The translations under genes and the position numbers were made by a program. A stretch of DNA of 64,000 nucleotides from Mycolicibacterium sp. BiH015 (lineage in GTDB: Bacteria > Actinomycetota > Actinomycetes > Mycobacteriales > Mycobacteriaceae): positions 62,001 to 126,000 of the forward strand of contig NZ_JAQGCZ010000003.1 in the NCBI RefSeq assembly GCF_027706845.1, given 5' to 3'. A model generated the notes under the pieces. It was not told the DNA's origin, ran no database searches, and worked only from the letters and a program-made list of their open reading frames with translations. Positions within the stretch are counted from its first letter, which is position 1. Each line of letters opens with the position of its first letter. Shown piece after piece: positions 16,494 to 25,026 of this stretch.

Positions 16494-17689
16494 GCCCTGA
16501 GCCCGTCTACATCCTCGGCGCCGGCATGCACCCCTGGGGCAAATGGGGCCGCGACTTCACCGAATACGGTGTCGTGGCAGCCCGGGCCGCCCTGGCCGAG
16601 GCCGGCCTAGACTGGCGCCAGATCCAACTCGTCGCCGGCGCCGACACCATCCGCAACGGCTACCCCGGCTTCGTCGCCGGGGCCACCTTCGCCCAGAAAC
16701 TCGGCTGGAACGGCATCCCCGTCACCTCTTCCTACGCCGCGTGTGCCAGCGGCTCCCAAGCCCTCCAAAGCGCCCGCGCCCAGATCCTGGCCGGCCTGTG
16801 CGACGTCGCCCTGGTCATCGGCGCCGACACCACCCCCAAAGGATTCTTCGCCCCCGTGGGCGGGGAACGCCGCAATGACCCCGACTGGCAACGCTTCCAC
16901 CTCATCGGCGCCACCAACACCGTCTACTTCGCCCTACTGGCCCGGCGCCGCATGGACCTCTACGGCGCCACCGTCGACGACTTCGCCCAGGTGAAAGTCA
17001 AAAACGCCCGCCACGGCCTGGCCAACCCCAACGCCCGCTACCGCAAAGAAGTCACCGTCGACGACGTGCTGGCCTCCCCCGTGGTGTCCGACCCGCTGCG
17101 CCTGCTCGACATCTGCGCCACCTCCGACGGCGCCGCCGCCCTCATCGTCGCCTCCAAGGCCTTCACCGAACAACACCTCGGCTCCCTCGCCGGCGTGCCC
17201 TCGGTGCGCGCGATCAGCCTGCAATCCCCCCAATACCCCCAACACCTACCCGAGCTGCCCGACATCGCCACCGACTCCACCGCCGTGGTCCCCGCACCGC
17301 AGCGGGTGTTCAAAGACCAAATCCTCGACGCCGCCTACACCGAAGCCGGCATCGGCCCCGACGACCTCTCCCTGGCCGAGGTCTACGACCTGTCCACCGC
17401 GCTGGAACTCGACTGGTACGAACACCTCGGGCTGTGCGCCCAAGGCGACGCCGAACACCTGCTGCGTAGCGGCGCCACCACGATCGGCGGCCGCATCCCC
17501 GTCAACGCCTCCGGCGGACTGGCCTCCTTCGGCGAAGCCATCCCCGCCCAAGCCATCGCCCAAGTCTGCGAACTCACCTGGCAACTCAAAGGCCAAGCCA
17601 CCGGCCGCCAAGTCGAGGGCGCCACCGTCGGCATCACCGCCAACCAAGGCCTCTTCGGCCACGGCTCCTCCGTCATCATCGCCCGCTAA
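16490..17689 (+). CDS. SCP-x-type thiolase (lipid-transfer protein family)
   Basis: 399-residue thiolase (Rv1627c-like) that would cleave or form carbon-carbon bonds of acyl-CoA substrates, probably in sterol or branched-lipid catabolism. The nucleophile Cys is C85 in SSYAACASGSQALQ, and the C-terminal part carries GGRIPVNASGGLASFGEAIPAQAIAQV and the NQGLFGHGSSV glycine loop. It keeps the SCP-x length without an attached sterol-carrier domain. The frame is open further upstream, but the ATG overlaps the DUF35 stop in the usual ATGA way. Cotranscribed with the DUF35 gene and, by the operator, probably repressed by KstR until cholesterol-derived CoA thioesters are present. Confidence 0.88.
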   Translation: MSPEPVYILGAGMHPWGKWGRDFTEYGVVAARAALAEAGLDWRQIQLVAGADTIRNGYPGFVAGATFAQKLGWNGIPVTSSYAACASGSQALQSARAQILAGLCDVALVIGADTTPKGFFAPVGGERRNDPDWQRFHLIGATNTVYFALLARRRMDLYGATVDDFAQVKVKNARHGLANPNARYRKEVTVDDVLASPVVSDPLRLLDICATSDGAAALIVASKAFTEQHLGSLAGVPSVRAISLQSPQYPQHLPELPDIATDSTAVVPAPQRVFKDQILDAAYTEAGIGPDDLSLAEVYDLSTALELDWYEHLGLCAQGDAEHLLRSGATTIGGRIPVNASGGLASFGEAIPAQAIAQVCELTWQLKGQATGRQVEGATVGITANQGLFGHGSSVIIAR

Positions 17690-17694
17690 ACGCC

Positions 17695-17713
17695 CCCTGC
17701 ACCGCCAGCAGGG
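17695..17713 (+). terminator. short hairpin after the thiolase gene
   Basis: CCCTGC, 7-nt loop, GCAGGG, starting 5 nt after the stop. The stem is short and no T run follows. The rest of the 132-nt convergent gap shows nothing else. Confidence 0.35.
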
Positions 17714-17821
17714 CCGTCGTGCGGCTGCTCGCCGAGCATTTCTGCGTGCCGCCCACCCGCGACGAATTGGTCTCCGGCGTGCCTCTGCGTAGACACACGC
17801 GCTCGCGGTGCGGACCGGGCC

Positions 17822-18562
17822 TCAGGCCACTCCGAGGTAGGCCGCGCGGATACTGTCGTCCGCCAACAGGTCTCGGGCGTTGCCGGTCCTGGTGACCTCA
17901 CCTGTCTCAAGGATGTACGCACGGTCCGAACGGCTCAGCGCCTGCTGTGCGTTCTGCTCGACCAGCAGGACGGTGGTGCCGCTGGCATTGATCTCGGCGA
18001 TGATCTTGAATATCTGCGAGATCACCATCGGCGCCAAGCCCATCGACGGCTCGTCGAGCAACAGCACCTTGGGTCGCGCCATCAGCGAACGCCCGATGGC
18101 CAGCATCTGCTGCTCACCGCCGGACAGCGTGCCGCCGACCTGGCTTCTGCGTTCCGCAAGTCTGGGGAACGTCTCCAACACCCAGTCCAACCGTTCGTCA
18201 TGCTCGGCCTTACTTGCGAACTTCCTTCCGTAGCAACCCATTTCGAGATTCTCGAGGATGGTCATGCCTGGGAAGACACCGCGCCCCTCGGGCGCCTGTA
18301 TCAGGCCCTGGGTGACCCGGTTGTGCGCCTTGACCTTGCTGATGTCCTTGCCGTCGAACCACACCGAGCCCGCCGTCAACGAAAGCAGGCCGGAAATTGC
18401 GCGCATCATCGTGGTCTTGCCCGCGCCGTTGGAACCGAGCAGTGTGACGAGCTCACCCTCGTGCACCGTCAGCGACACCGAGTGCAAGGCCTTGATCCGC
18501 CCGTAATGCACGACGACGTCGCGCACCTCCAGCAGGACGGGTCGAGTCTCAGCTGACGTCAT
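17822..18562 (-). CDS. livF: branched-chain amino-acid ABC transporter ATPase LivF
   Basis: 246-residue ABC ATPase of the high-affinity Leu/Ile/Val-type uptake system. Walker A GSNGAGKTT, Q-loop region QGLIQAPEGRGVFPGMTILENLEMG (typical LivF), signature LSGGEQQMLAIGRSLM and Walker B KVLLLDEPSMGLAP are all present, with the H-loop just after LLVEQN. Last gene of livJHMGF; its start overlaps livG by 14 nt. It works as a heterodimer with LivG on the LivH-LivM membrane core. Actual substrates could include other hydrophobic amino acids or amides. Confidence 0.93.
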   Translation of the reverse strand: MTSAETRPVLLEVRDVVVHYGRIKALHSVSLTVHEGELVTLLGSNGAGKTTMMRAISGLLSLTAGSVWFDGKDISKVKAHNRVTQGLIQAPEGRGVFPGMTILENLEMGCYGRKFASKAEHDERLDWVLETFPRLAERRSQVGGTLSGGEQQMLAIGRSLMARPKVLLLDEPSMGLAPMVISQIFKIIAEINASGTTVLLVEQNAQQALSRSDRAYILETGEVTRTGNARDLLADDSIRAAYLGVA

Positions 18563-19415
18563 CGTCTGGCACCCCCAGGTAGGCGGCGATGACCTTCGGG
18601 TCCTCGCGGATTTCGGCGGGCAGGCCGTCGGCGATCTTGCGCCCGAACTCCAGCACCACGATCCGGTCGGTCACCCCCATCACCAACCGCATGTCGTGTT
18701 CGATCAGCAGAACGGTGTATCCGTCGTCGCGGATCTTGCGGATCAGGTCGATCAACGCCGACTTCTCGCTCGGATTGAATCCGGCGGCCGGTTCGTCGAG
18801 GCACAGCAGTTTCGGCTCGGTGGCCAGCGCGCGGGCGATCTCCAGTCGGCGCTGGTCTCCGTAGGGAAGGTTCTTCGCCTTCTCCTCGCCGCGGTGGGCG
18901 ATCCCCACAAAATGGAGTAGTGCAGCCGATCGCTCGATCGCCGACTTCTCTTCACGGCGGTGCCGCGGTGAGCGAATCAGCGCGCCGGGCACCGATGTCC
19001 GGTGCCGGGCATCGGTACCGACCATGACGTTTTCCAGTGCGGTCATCTCGCCGAACAGGCGGATGTTCTGGAAGGTGCGGGCGATCCCGAGACGGGTGAT
19101 CTGGTGACGCTTGATGCGCCCGATCGGTGCACCGTCGAACGTCACCGAACCCGAGGTGGGCCGGTACACGCCGGTGATCGCGTTGAAGCACGTCGTCTTG
19201 CCCGCCCCGTTGGGCCCGATGAGACCGAGGATCTCGCCGCGGCGGATGTTGAACGTGACGGCATCCAGCGCGGTGAGCCCGCCGAACTTCACGGTGAGAT
19301 CGGTGGTCTGCAAGAGGACTTCGCCCTCGTCGGCGTGGATCTCGCGGTGAACGCTCGCAATTTCGGCGATGTTCTCCTCGAACCCCTCCACCGTCTCGTT
19401 CTCCGGGGCGGTCAT
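18549..19415 (-). CDS. livG: branched-chain amino-acid ABC transporter ATPase LivG
   Basis: 288-residue ABC ATPase. It has an N-terminal extension of about 35 acidic residues (TAPENETVEGFEENIAEIASVHREIHADEGE) not usual for LivG. The ABC domain follows: GLTALDAVTFNIRRGEILGLIGPNGAGKTTCFNAITG, RTFQNIRLFGEMTALENVMVG, LPYGDQRRLEIARALATEPKLLCLDEPAAGFNP. The LPYGxQRRLEIARAL signature is characteristic of LivG. The open frame runs to 19799, but the ATG at 19415 overlaps the livM stop (ATGA), so coupling fixes this start. Third-to-fourth gene junctions in the operon are all overlapping. Confidence 0.93.
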   Translation of the reverse strand: MTAPENETVEGFEENIAEIASVHREIHADEGEVLLQTTDLTVKFGGLTALDAVTFNIRRGEILGLIGPNGAGKTTCFNAITGVYRPTSGSVTFDGAPIGRIKRHQITRLGIARTFQNIRLFGEMTALENVMVGTDARHRTSVPGALIRSPRHRREEKSAIERSAALLHFVGIAHRGEEKAKNLPYGDQRRLEIARALATEPKLLCLDEPAAGFNPSEKSALIDLIRKIRDDGYTVLLIEHDMRLVMGVTDRIVVLEFGRKIADGLPAEIREDPKVIAAYLGVPDDDVS

Positions 19416-20605
19416 TTCGCAGGCTCCGTGTCGGTGGGCTTGGCTCTCAACAGATCCCGCGCCGCCTTGCCGTAGGTCAGCAACTGCTGACGGACAGGGA
19501 AGAGTCCCTGCGGCCGGAAGATCATCAGCACCACAAGTGCGATGCCGAAGAACAGGTACTTCAAGTTGCCCATGTCGATTCCGAGGAAGTGAACCCCGAG
19601 AAGGCGATTCGGCAGGTAGACGATGATGAACGCACCCAGGATCACCCCCAATTTGTTGCCCTGACCGCCGAGGACGACCGCGCAGAGGAACAGCATCGAG
19701 TTGATGATGTTGAACGTGGGCGGGGCGACGTACTGCACCTGTCCGGCGTACAGTGCGCCGGACAGGCCTCCGATCGCGGCGCCGATAGTGAAGGCCCACA
19801 ACTTGAACTTGAACGTGTTGACACCCATGACTTCTGCAGCGTCCTCGTCCTCACGGACGGCGATCCACGCACGCCCGACGCGGCTGCGCTCCAGGTTCCC
19901 GACGAACAGCAGGATGACGACGATCAGAATCAGGCCGAGCCAGAACCACCACGTCCCATAGTTCGCGTCACCGCTGGAATTGGAAACCGAGAACACCCCT
20001 TCGGGGTGTGTGGCGTCCTCGCGGAAGTGCGGGAAGGCGACCTCGTTGAGCCCGCGCGGGCCGTTGGTGATGTCGGCGAGATTGTCGGCCATCAAGCGGA
20101 TGATCTCGCCGAAGCCAAGGGTGACGATGGCCAGATAGTCACCGCGCAACCGCAGCGTCGGGAATCCGAGAATGAGACCGGTCAGCGCCGTGAACGCCAT
20201 GGCGAGCGGCACGCACGACAGCCACGCCCACGGAGTGCTGAAGAAGCCGCTGGGGCTCATCTGGTTCCACGGGCTCTCCGGACTGGTGAGCAGCGCGACC
20301 GTATAGGCACCGACGGCATAGAACCCGACGTACCCCAGGTCGAGCAGGCCCGCCTGCCCCACGACGACATTGAGCCCGATCGCGATGATCGCGATCATCG
20401 CGAACTGCGCCATCGTGCCGCCGAAGCTGATGCCGGGGGTGTCGATGAAGCCGGGGGTGAACAGCGGCGACAGCGCCACGCCGGTGAACACGATGACCCC
20501 GAACACCCACTTCTGAGGCCGGCTCAGGCCATCCCACCACGCCATGACCTTGTTCCACACAGTGCTGATCCCCTGGTCGCTTCGCTCCTGCCCGCCGGTG
20601 CTCAT
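19412..20605 (-). CDS. livM: branched-chain amino-acid ABC permease LivM
   Basis: 397-residue inner-membrane permease. Multiple helices and the LivM hallmarks are visible: LVVGQAGLLDLGYVGFYAVGAYT near residue 80-105, FPTLRLRGDYLAIVTLGFGEIIRL, and ERSRVGRAWIAVREDEDAAEVMGVNTFKFKLWAFTIGAAIGGLSGALYA, the coupling-helix region contacting the ATPases. It forms the membrane core with LivH. Its ATG overlaps the livH stop and its stop overlaps the livG ATG, each by 4 nt. Confidence 0.94.
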   Translation of the reverse strand: MSTGGQERSDQGISTVWNKVMAWWDGLSRPQKWVFGVIVFTGVALSPLFTPGFIDTPGISFGGTMAQFAMIAIIAIGLNVVVGQAGLLDLGYVGFYAVGAYTVALLTSPESPWNQMSPSGFFSTPWAWLSCVPLAMAFTALTGLILGFPTLRLRGDYLAIVTLGFGEIIRLMADNLADITNGPRGLNEVAFPHFREDATHPEGVFSVSNSSGDANYGTWWFWLGLILIVVILLFVGNLERSRVGRAWIAVREDEDAAEVMGVNTFKFKLWAFTIGAAIGGLSGALYAGQVQYVAPPTFNIINSMLFLCAVVLGGQGNKLGVILGAFIIVYLPNRLLGVHFLGIDMGNLKYLFFGIALVVLMIFRPQGLFPVRQQLLTYGKAARDLLRAKPTDTEPAK

Positions 20606-21612
20606 GCGCGTGCCTTCCCGAGGCTCTCACCGAGGATGCCGGTCGGACGGATCAGCAGGACGAGCACCAGCAGGACGAAGGCAACCACGTCGCGCCACTG
20701 GGTGCCGAAGACCGCCTGGCCGTAGTTTTCCATCACGCCGAGCAACAGTCCGCCGAGCAGAGCGCCGCGCAGGTTTCCGATGCCACCCAGCACCGCCGCC
20801 GAAAACGCCTTGATACCCAACAGGAATCCGCCTGAGTAGATGATTCCCTGCGGCACCTTGAGCGTGTACAGCAGCGCCGCGGCACCGGCCAACAGACCGC
20901 CGATCAGGAACGTCGTCATGATGATGCGTTCCCGCGAAACGCCCATCAGCGTCGCCGTCGTCGGATCCTGGGCGACGGCGCGGATTCCGCGTCCGAATTT
21001 GGTGCGGTTGATCGCGAGGTCAGTCAGCACCGCGAGCACCAGCGCCGAAGCCACGATGACGATGGTGATGTTGGAGATCGCGACCCCGAAGAACTCGAAC
21101 TGGGTCTTGGGCTGCACCAGCACGATCGGTTGCTGGGCGTTCGGTCCGCCGTAGCCGGGGATGATTTTCGGCAGGATGAAGAGCACGAACTGCTGCAGCA
21201 CGAACGACATGCCGATCGCGGTGATCAGGAAGGTCAGCGCCCGCGCGTTGCGTTTGCGCAACGGACGGTAGGCGATGAACTCGAGTCCGACGGCTGCGCT
21301 GCCCGACACGAGCATCGCAAAGAGCATCGCCACGCCGAGGTACAGGATCGTCAGCGCGACACCCTTGTTGTAGGCGTTGCCGCTAGGAGTGAAGCCCAAG
21401 ATCATGTCCAGGGCGAAGTACGCACCGAACATGCCCAGCATGAAGATCTCGGAGTGCGCGAAGTTGATCAGACGCAGCACACCGAACACGAGGGTGTACC
21501 CGACAGCGACCAGAGCGTAGATCGCTCCCCACGACAGGCCGTCGATCGTCAACTGCCAGAAGCTGTCGACCAGCGCCCCGACGTTGAAGTTGATGTTTGC
21601 GGCCAGATTCAT
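20602..21612 (-). CDS. livH: branched-chain amino-acid ABC permease LivH
   Basis: 336-residue permease. Typical LivH sequence: QLTIDGLSWGAIYALVAVGYTLVFGVLRLINFAHSEIFMLGMFGAYFA at the N-terminus and KTKFGRGIRAVAQDPTTATLMGVSRERIIMTTFLIGGLLAGAAALL for the ATPase-coupling loop (here RTKFGRG). Partner of LivM. It lies 95 nt downstream of livJ, separated by a strong hairpin that probably lowers permease expression relative to the binding protein. Confidence 0.94.
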   Translation of the reverse strand: MNLAANINFNVGALVDSFWQLTIDGLSWGAIYALVAVGYTLVFGVLRLINFAHSEIFMLGMFGAYFALDMILGFTPSGNAYNKGVALTILYLGVAMLFAMLVSGSAAVGLEFIAYRPLRKRNARALTFLITAIGMSFVLQQFVLFILPKIIPGYGGPNAQQPIVLVQPKTQFEFFGVAISNITIVIVASALVLAVLTDLAINRTKFGRGIRAVAQDPTTATLMGVSRERIIMTTFLIGGLLAGAAALLYTLKVPQGIIYSGGFLLGIKAFSAAVLGGIGNLRGALLGGLLLGVMENYGQAVFGTQWRDVVAFVLLVLVLLIRPTGILGESLGKARA

Positions 21613-21660
21613 CCGGTGGAGAGCTCCTCAGGGGGTGGGGCGGGGGTTGAGGGTAGAAAC

Positions 21661-21697
21661 GAAACGCGTCCGAGCCAAGCACTCTCGGACGCGTTTC
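21661..21697 (-). terminator. hairpin between livJ and livH
   Basis: Perfect 14-bp stem (GAAACGCGTCCGAG with its complement) and 9-nt loop, 11 nt after the livJ stop; GTTTCT follows on the transcribed strand. Probably a partial terminator that makes livJ mRNA more abundant than livHMGF. Confidence 0.75.
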
Positions 21698-21707
21698 GCA
21701 TCAGATG

Positions 21708-22919
21708 TCACTGAACGTCGTAAATCCAGATCAACGTCGTGGTCAGCTCGCCCTCCGGTGTCCACTGGTACTCGCGAGCCACGCCCTGGCCCTTGTAGTT
21801 GCGGACGAAGTCGAGCAGGGCCGGCCGGGTGATGGCGCCGGAGTCGATGCCCTTGAGCAGGATGGTGCCCAGGTCATAGCCCTCGGCGCTGTACGTGCCG
21901 GCGTCCTGGCCGAACTTCTGCTTGTACTCCTCAGCGAACGTGCCGGTGGCGGGCCCGCAGGGGCAGGCCAGCACGGCGCCCTTGGAGGACTCGCCGGCCT
22001 GCTTGACGAACTCCGGGTCCTTGGTGCCGTCGGCGCTGGCGAAGGTGCCTTCGTAGCCGCCGTCACGCAGCTGCTGGACGAGCGGCGCGGCCTCGGCGTA
22101 GTAGCCGCCGAAGAACACCGAATCCGGTGCCGCCCCCTTGATCTGAGTCACCGCGGCGGAGAAGTCCTTGTCGCCCTTCTTCACCGAGATGTTGCAGGCC
22201 GAGTCGGCGACGGGGCCGAGGGTGTCGCGGACGGCCTGCGCCAGACCGAGGCCGTAGTCGGTGCTGTCGTCGACAACACAGACTTTCTTGTGCTGCAGCG
22301 TGTTCTTCAGGTAGTTCGCGACCGACGGGCCCTGGACGCCGTCGTTGGCAAGACCGCGGAAGAAGGTCTTCCAGCCGTTCTCCGACAGCGTGACGTTGGT
22401 GGCTGACGCGGTGGTCGACACCAGGCCGGCCTGGTCGAAGACACCACCCGTGGCCTTGGTCTCACCTGAGAACGCCGGACCGACGAGGCCGATCGTGTAC
22501 TGGTCGTCGACGATCTGCGGTGCGATCGCGGTGGCCTTCTGGGGGTCACCCTCGGTATCGAACGGCTTGAGCTGCACCTGGCAGCCCGGGTTGTTGTCGT
22601 TGTGTTTGTCGATCGCCAGTTGGACGCCGTTCTTGATGTTGATGCCGAGCGCGGCGTCCGGCCCGTTGAGGGCGCCGGCCATCGCGATGGACACCGGCGG
22701 GCAGGTGGCCTTGCCGTCACCGGCCGGGTCTGCGGGTGCGGCACCCGTGCTCGCGGCGACTTCGGCGCCGTTCTCGTCGATCTGTACTTTCTCGACGATG
22801 CTGAGATTGCTCTGCGCTGCTTCCTCCTCGGGCGCGCCCTGATTACAGCCGGCAACAGCCAGCGCAATCAGACCAGCACCACCGAGAGCAAATGCCTTGC
22901 GAGCCACACGACTGCGCAC
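21708..22919 (-). CDS. livJ: branched-chain amino-acid binding lipoprotein LivJ
   Basis: 403-residue extracytoplasmic substrate-binding lipoprotein. The signal is RSRVARKAFALGGAGLIALAVAGC, with the lipobox Cys at residue 25. The mature protein has the type I periplasmic-binding fold (PPVSIAMAGALNGPDAALGINIKNGVQLAIDKHN, GLVGPAFSGETKATGGVFDQAGLVSTTASATNVTLS). The GTG at 22919 is preferred to an ATG at 22952 because GGAGGT lies 5 nt before it and the signal peptide then has normal length. Two-lobed ligand binding hands substrate to LivH-LivM. The 213-nt gap upstream carries TATGGT (23009-23014, this strand) as a possible minus-10, with about 90 nt of leader. Confidence 0.92.
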   Translation of the reverse strand: MRSRVARKAFALGGAGLIALAVAGCNQGAPEEEAAQSNLSIVEKVQIDENGAEVAASTGAAPADPAGDGKATCPPVSIAMAGALNGPDAALGINIKNGVQLAIDKHNDNNPGCQVQLKPFDTEGDPQKATAIAPQIVDDQYTIGLVGPAFSGETKATGGVFDQAGLVSTTASATNVTLSENGWKTFFRGLANDGVQGPSVANYLKNTLQHKKVCVVDDSTDYGLGLAQAVRDTLGPVADSACNISVKKGDKDFSAAVTQIKGAAPDSVFFGGYYAEAAPLVQQLRDGGYEGTFASADGTKDPEFVKQAGESSKGAVLACPCGPATGTFAEEYKQKFGQDAGTYSAEGYDLGTILLKGIDSGAITRPALLDFVRNYKGQGVAREYQWTPEGELTTTLIWIYDVQ

Positions 22920-23113
22920 GTCCCACCTCCGGTTCAGTGTTTTGCTCGGCATCGTCGGGTGTCCGTCCGGGGTCCGATTGCGACCACATCGCCGATGCTT
23001 CGCCGACGACCATAGCCAACCCACCGGCCGAACGCGTGGTGTTGGAAAACGCGTCGCGTGGTTGAGCGGGCTGAGCCGGTCAAAAGTCGGATGCGGAAAC
23101 GCAGACTTAACGG

Positions 23114-23131
23114 GCGGTGCTGGAAAGCACC
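23114..23131 (-). terminator. hairpin after pdtaR
   Basis: CGGTGCT, loop GGAA on the plus strand, AGCACCG: a 7-bp perfect stem starting directly after the pdtaR stop on the minus strand. No T run follows. Confidence 0.5.
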
Positions 23132-23132
23132 G

Positions 23133-23858
23133 TCATTTCGGCGCGGGGTCGGGTGTGCCTGCCGGCGGGTCGAGGGTCTCGAGGACGACCTCGGCCACCC
23201 GCTTCATCGTGGTGCGGCGGTCCATCGCCGCGCGCTGAATCCATTTGAACGCCTCGGGTTCGGACATGTTCTGCTTCGATTGCAGCAAACCCTTGGCCCG
23301 CTCGACGAGCTTGCGGGTTTCCAGGCGGTCGGACAGCGTTGCGACCTCTTTCTCCAGCTCGGCGATCTCACTGAAGCGACTGACGGCGACCTCGATCGCG
23401 GGAATGAGGTCGGTGATGCTGAAGGGTTTGACCAGGTAGGCCATCGCGCCGGCGTCCCGGGCCTTCTCGACCAGTTCGCGCTGGCTGAACGCCGTGAGGA
23501 TAACGATCGGCGCGATCCGCTTGCTTGCGATCTCCGACGCGGCGTCGATGCCGTCGCGGCGCGGCATCTTGACGTCCATGATCACCAGATCAGGACGCAG
23601 CGACTCGGCCAGATCGACTGCCTCCTGGCCGTCCCCGGCCTCGCCGACGATCTCGTAGCCCTCCTCGCGCAGCATCTCGGCCAGATCGAGCCGGATGAGG
23701 GCCTCGTCCTCGGCGATGAGGACGCGATGCGGCGTGGCAGCGGCGTCGGACGGCGACGCGGGATCAGACGACCCGGAAGACGCCGAAGACGCGGAAGGCG
23801 CGGAAGACATGGAAGACATTGTGAACGCAGCAGGCGATATGGGCGAGCGCGGGGCCAT
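23133..23858 (-). CDS. pdtaR: ANTAR-domain response regulator PdtaR
   Basis: 241-residue RNA-binding response regulator (Rv1626-like). The receiver domain starts about residue 44 (RVLIAEDEALIRLDLAEMLREEGYEIVGEAGDGQEAV), with phospho-acceptor D95 in LVIMDVKMPRRDG and the switch Lys in AYLVKPF. A coiled linker (EIAELEKEVATLSDRLETRKLVERAKGLL) leads into the ANTAR domain (FKWIQRAAMDRRTTMKRVAEVVLETL). The partner kinase is PdtaS, encoded elsewhere. It regulates by antitermination at paired RNA hairpins. Compared with the 205-residue tuberculosis protein the N-terminus carries an extra Ser/Ala-rich stretch of about 30 residues; a start at one of the internal Met codons (residue 14 or 17) is equally possible. 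Confidence 0.95.
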   Translation of the reverse strand: MAPRSPISPAAFTMSSMSSAPSASSASSGSSDPASPSDAAATPHRVLIAEDEALIRLDLAEMLREEGYEIVGEAGDGQEAVDLAESLRPDLVIMDVKMPRRDGIDAASEIASKRIAPIVILTAFSQRELVEKARDAGAMAYLVKPFSITDLIPAIEVAVSRFSEIAELEKEVATLSDRLETRKLVERAKGLLQSKQNMSEPEAFKWIQRAAMDRRTTMKRVAEVVLETLDPPAGTPDPAPK

Positions 23859-23900
23859 CCTCTATGGTGATAGGCCGCGCCACCTACGGTTGCCGCGAAC

Positions 23901-23977
23901 GCCCTCGTATCCCAACTGGCAGAGGAAACGGATTCAAAACCCGTCCAGTGTGAGTTCGAATCTCACCGAGGGCACCA
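23901..23977 (+). tRNA. tRNA-Leu, anticodon CAA, CCA encoded
   Basis: A 77-nt cloverleaf. The acceptor stem GCCCTCG pairs with CGAGGGC; the T arm GTGAG-TTCGAAT-CTCAC is perfect. The anticodon loop TTCAAAA gives CAA at 23935-23937, with a stem of four pairs plus an A-C closing mismatch. CCA is encoded. The anticodon reads UUG, leucine. The variable loop is only 5 nt (CCAGT), that is class I, although leucine tRNAs are normally class II with a long variable arm; the D stem is imperfect. It is divergent from pdtaR with 42 nt between. About 210 nt to the next gene show no further feature. Confidence 0.85.
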
Positions 23978-24189
23978 CATCTCATCGCTTTGAAGCGCAA
24001 CGCTCAGTCTCTTCTCAGCTATCGCGGTCTCCCCGGAGCTACGGTCCCGACAAGGGAGGACGAGACGTTGACGTATCAGCTCAAAGTGGTGCTTGTCGCG
24101 GCCGCTATCTTCTGGAACTCGACCATCTGAAGGAACAGAGGCAGACAGCCACCATGACCGACTGTTGGCCCTGACCTCATTTTTCGGAC

Positions 24190-24987
24190 CTAGTACAGGT
24201 CGAGCCTGCGGTCGGCCAGCAGATCGACGTGCTCGGTCAGCTTTTTGTCGCGACTGAGCGCGAGGTCGACGTCGGCCACGGCCATTCCGACTCCCGAACC
24301 CACTGATGCGACCACCCACCCGTTCTGGTCCACGATCGCCGTGCCGCCGGTCCATTCCTGCCCACGCTCGACGCCTGTGCGGTCACAGGCAGCGATGGCC
24401 ACCCGATTCAACCGCGCCGTCGACATCGCGGTGATCACCTCGCCGGGTCGCTCCCCCTCCGGCCGCGGGAACAGCGGCCAGTTCACCGGCGCCACGATCA
24501 ACTCGGCGCCGCCCACCGTCACCTGTCGTGTCAGCTCGCCGAACTCGAGGTCATAGCAGACCATCACCGCGACCGCCCCGTGCCGCGTCTGAAGTATCGG
24601 CGGACGCTGCGATCCCGGCGTGAAGATCAGCCTCTCCCGGTCCCACAGATGCGTCTTCCGATAGACCGCCACCACTCCTCCGGAATCGATGACGACCGCG
24701 CTGTTGTACAGGTTCCCGTCATCGCCGAGTTCACTGAATCCGAACACGGCCAAGGAGTCCCCTACGGCGCCAGCCCATTTCGCAAACCGCGGATCCGACG
24801 GTGACAACGCCGCTGCGCGAGCCTCGTCGTCGTCGACGAACATGTAGCCCGACGTCGCCAGCTCCGGCAACACCACGATGTCGGCGCCTGCGCCCACCGC
24901 ATCGGCAACAGCGGACTCGATGCGGCCGCTGTTGACGTCGGTATCACCCAGCACCGGATCCAGCTGGCAGCACGCGATACGTGTCAT
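24190..24987 (-). CDS. carbon-nitrogen hydrolase (nitrilase superfamily amidase)
   Basis: 265-residue nitrilase-superfamily enzyme that would hydrolyse a C-N bond of an amide, carbamoyl compound or nitrile. The triad is visible: E42 (LPELATSGY), K111 (YRKTHLWDRE) and C144 (VMVCYDLEFGEL). A supporting Glu lies in the conserved FGELTR helix. The substrate is not predictable; the short form without an extra domain fits aliphatic amidase or omega-amidase-like members. The ATG start follows TAACCT by 6 nt, so the mRNA is likely leaderless. Divergent from the adenylate cyclase gene with only 39 nt between. Confidence 0.88.
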   Translation of the reverse strand: MTRIACCQLDPVLGDTDVNSGRIESAVADAVGAGADIVVLPELATSGYMFVDDDEARAAALSPSDPRFAKWAGAVGDSLAVFGFSELGDDGNLYNSAVVIDSGGVVAVYRKTHLWDRERLIFTPGSQRPPILQTRHGAVAVMVCYDLEFGELTRQVTVGGAELIVAPVNWPLFPRPEGERPGEVITAMSTARLNRVAIAACDRTGVERGQEWTGGTAIVDQNGWVVASVGSGVGMAVADVDLALSRDKKLTEHVDLLADRRLDLY

Positions 24988-24993
24988 TCGGCC

Positions 24994-25021
24994 AGGTTAG
25001 TCGCCCTTTCGGCGATAGGCT
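24994..25021. promoter_or_regulatory. back-to-back minus-10 boxes of two leaderless genes
   Basis: On the minus strand TAACCT (24994-24999) lies 6 nt before the hydrolase ATG. On the plus strand TAGGCT (25016-25021) lies 5 nt before the cyclase GTG at 25027. The whole intergenic space is 39 nt, so the two promoters must overlap upstream of their minus-10 elements. Confidence 0.5.
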
Positions 25022-25026
25022 CGGGT

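Noticed and set aside
22920..22952. livJ start at the upstream ATG (22952)
   Set aside because: No ribosome site there, whereas GGAGGT precedes GTG 22919 by 5 nt and gives a normal lipoprotein signal.
23978..24189. Possible small gene or RNA after the tRNA
   Set aside because: Only a six-codon frame and no hairpin with promoter were seen; nothing supportable.
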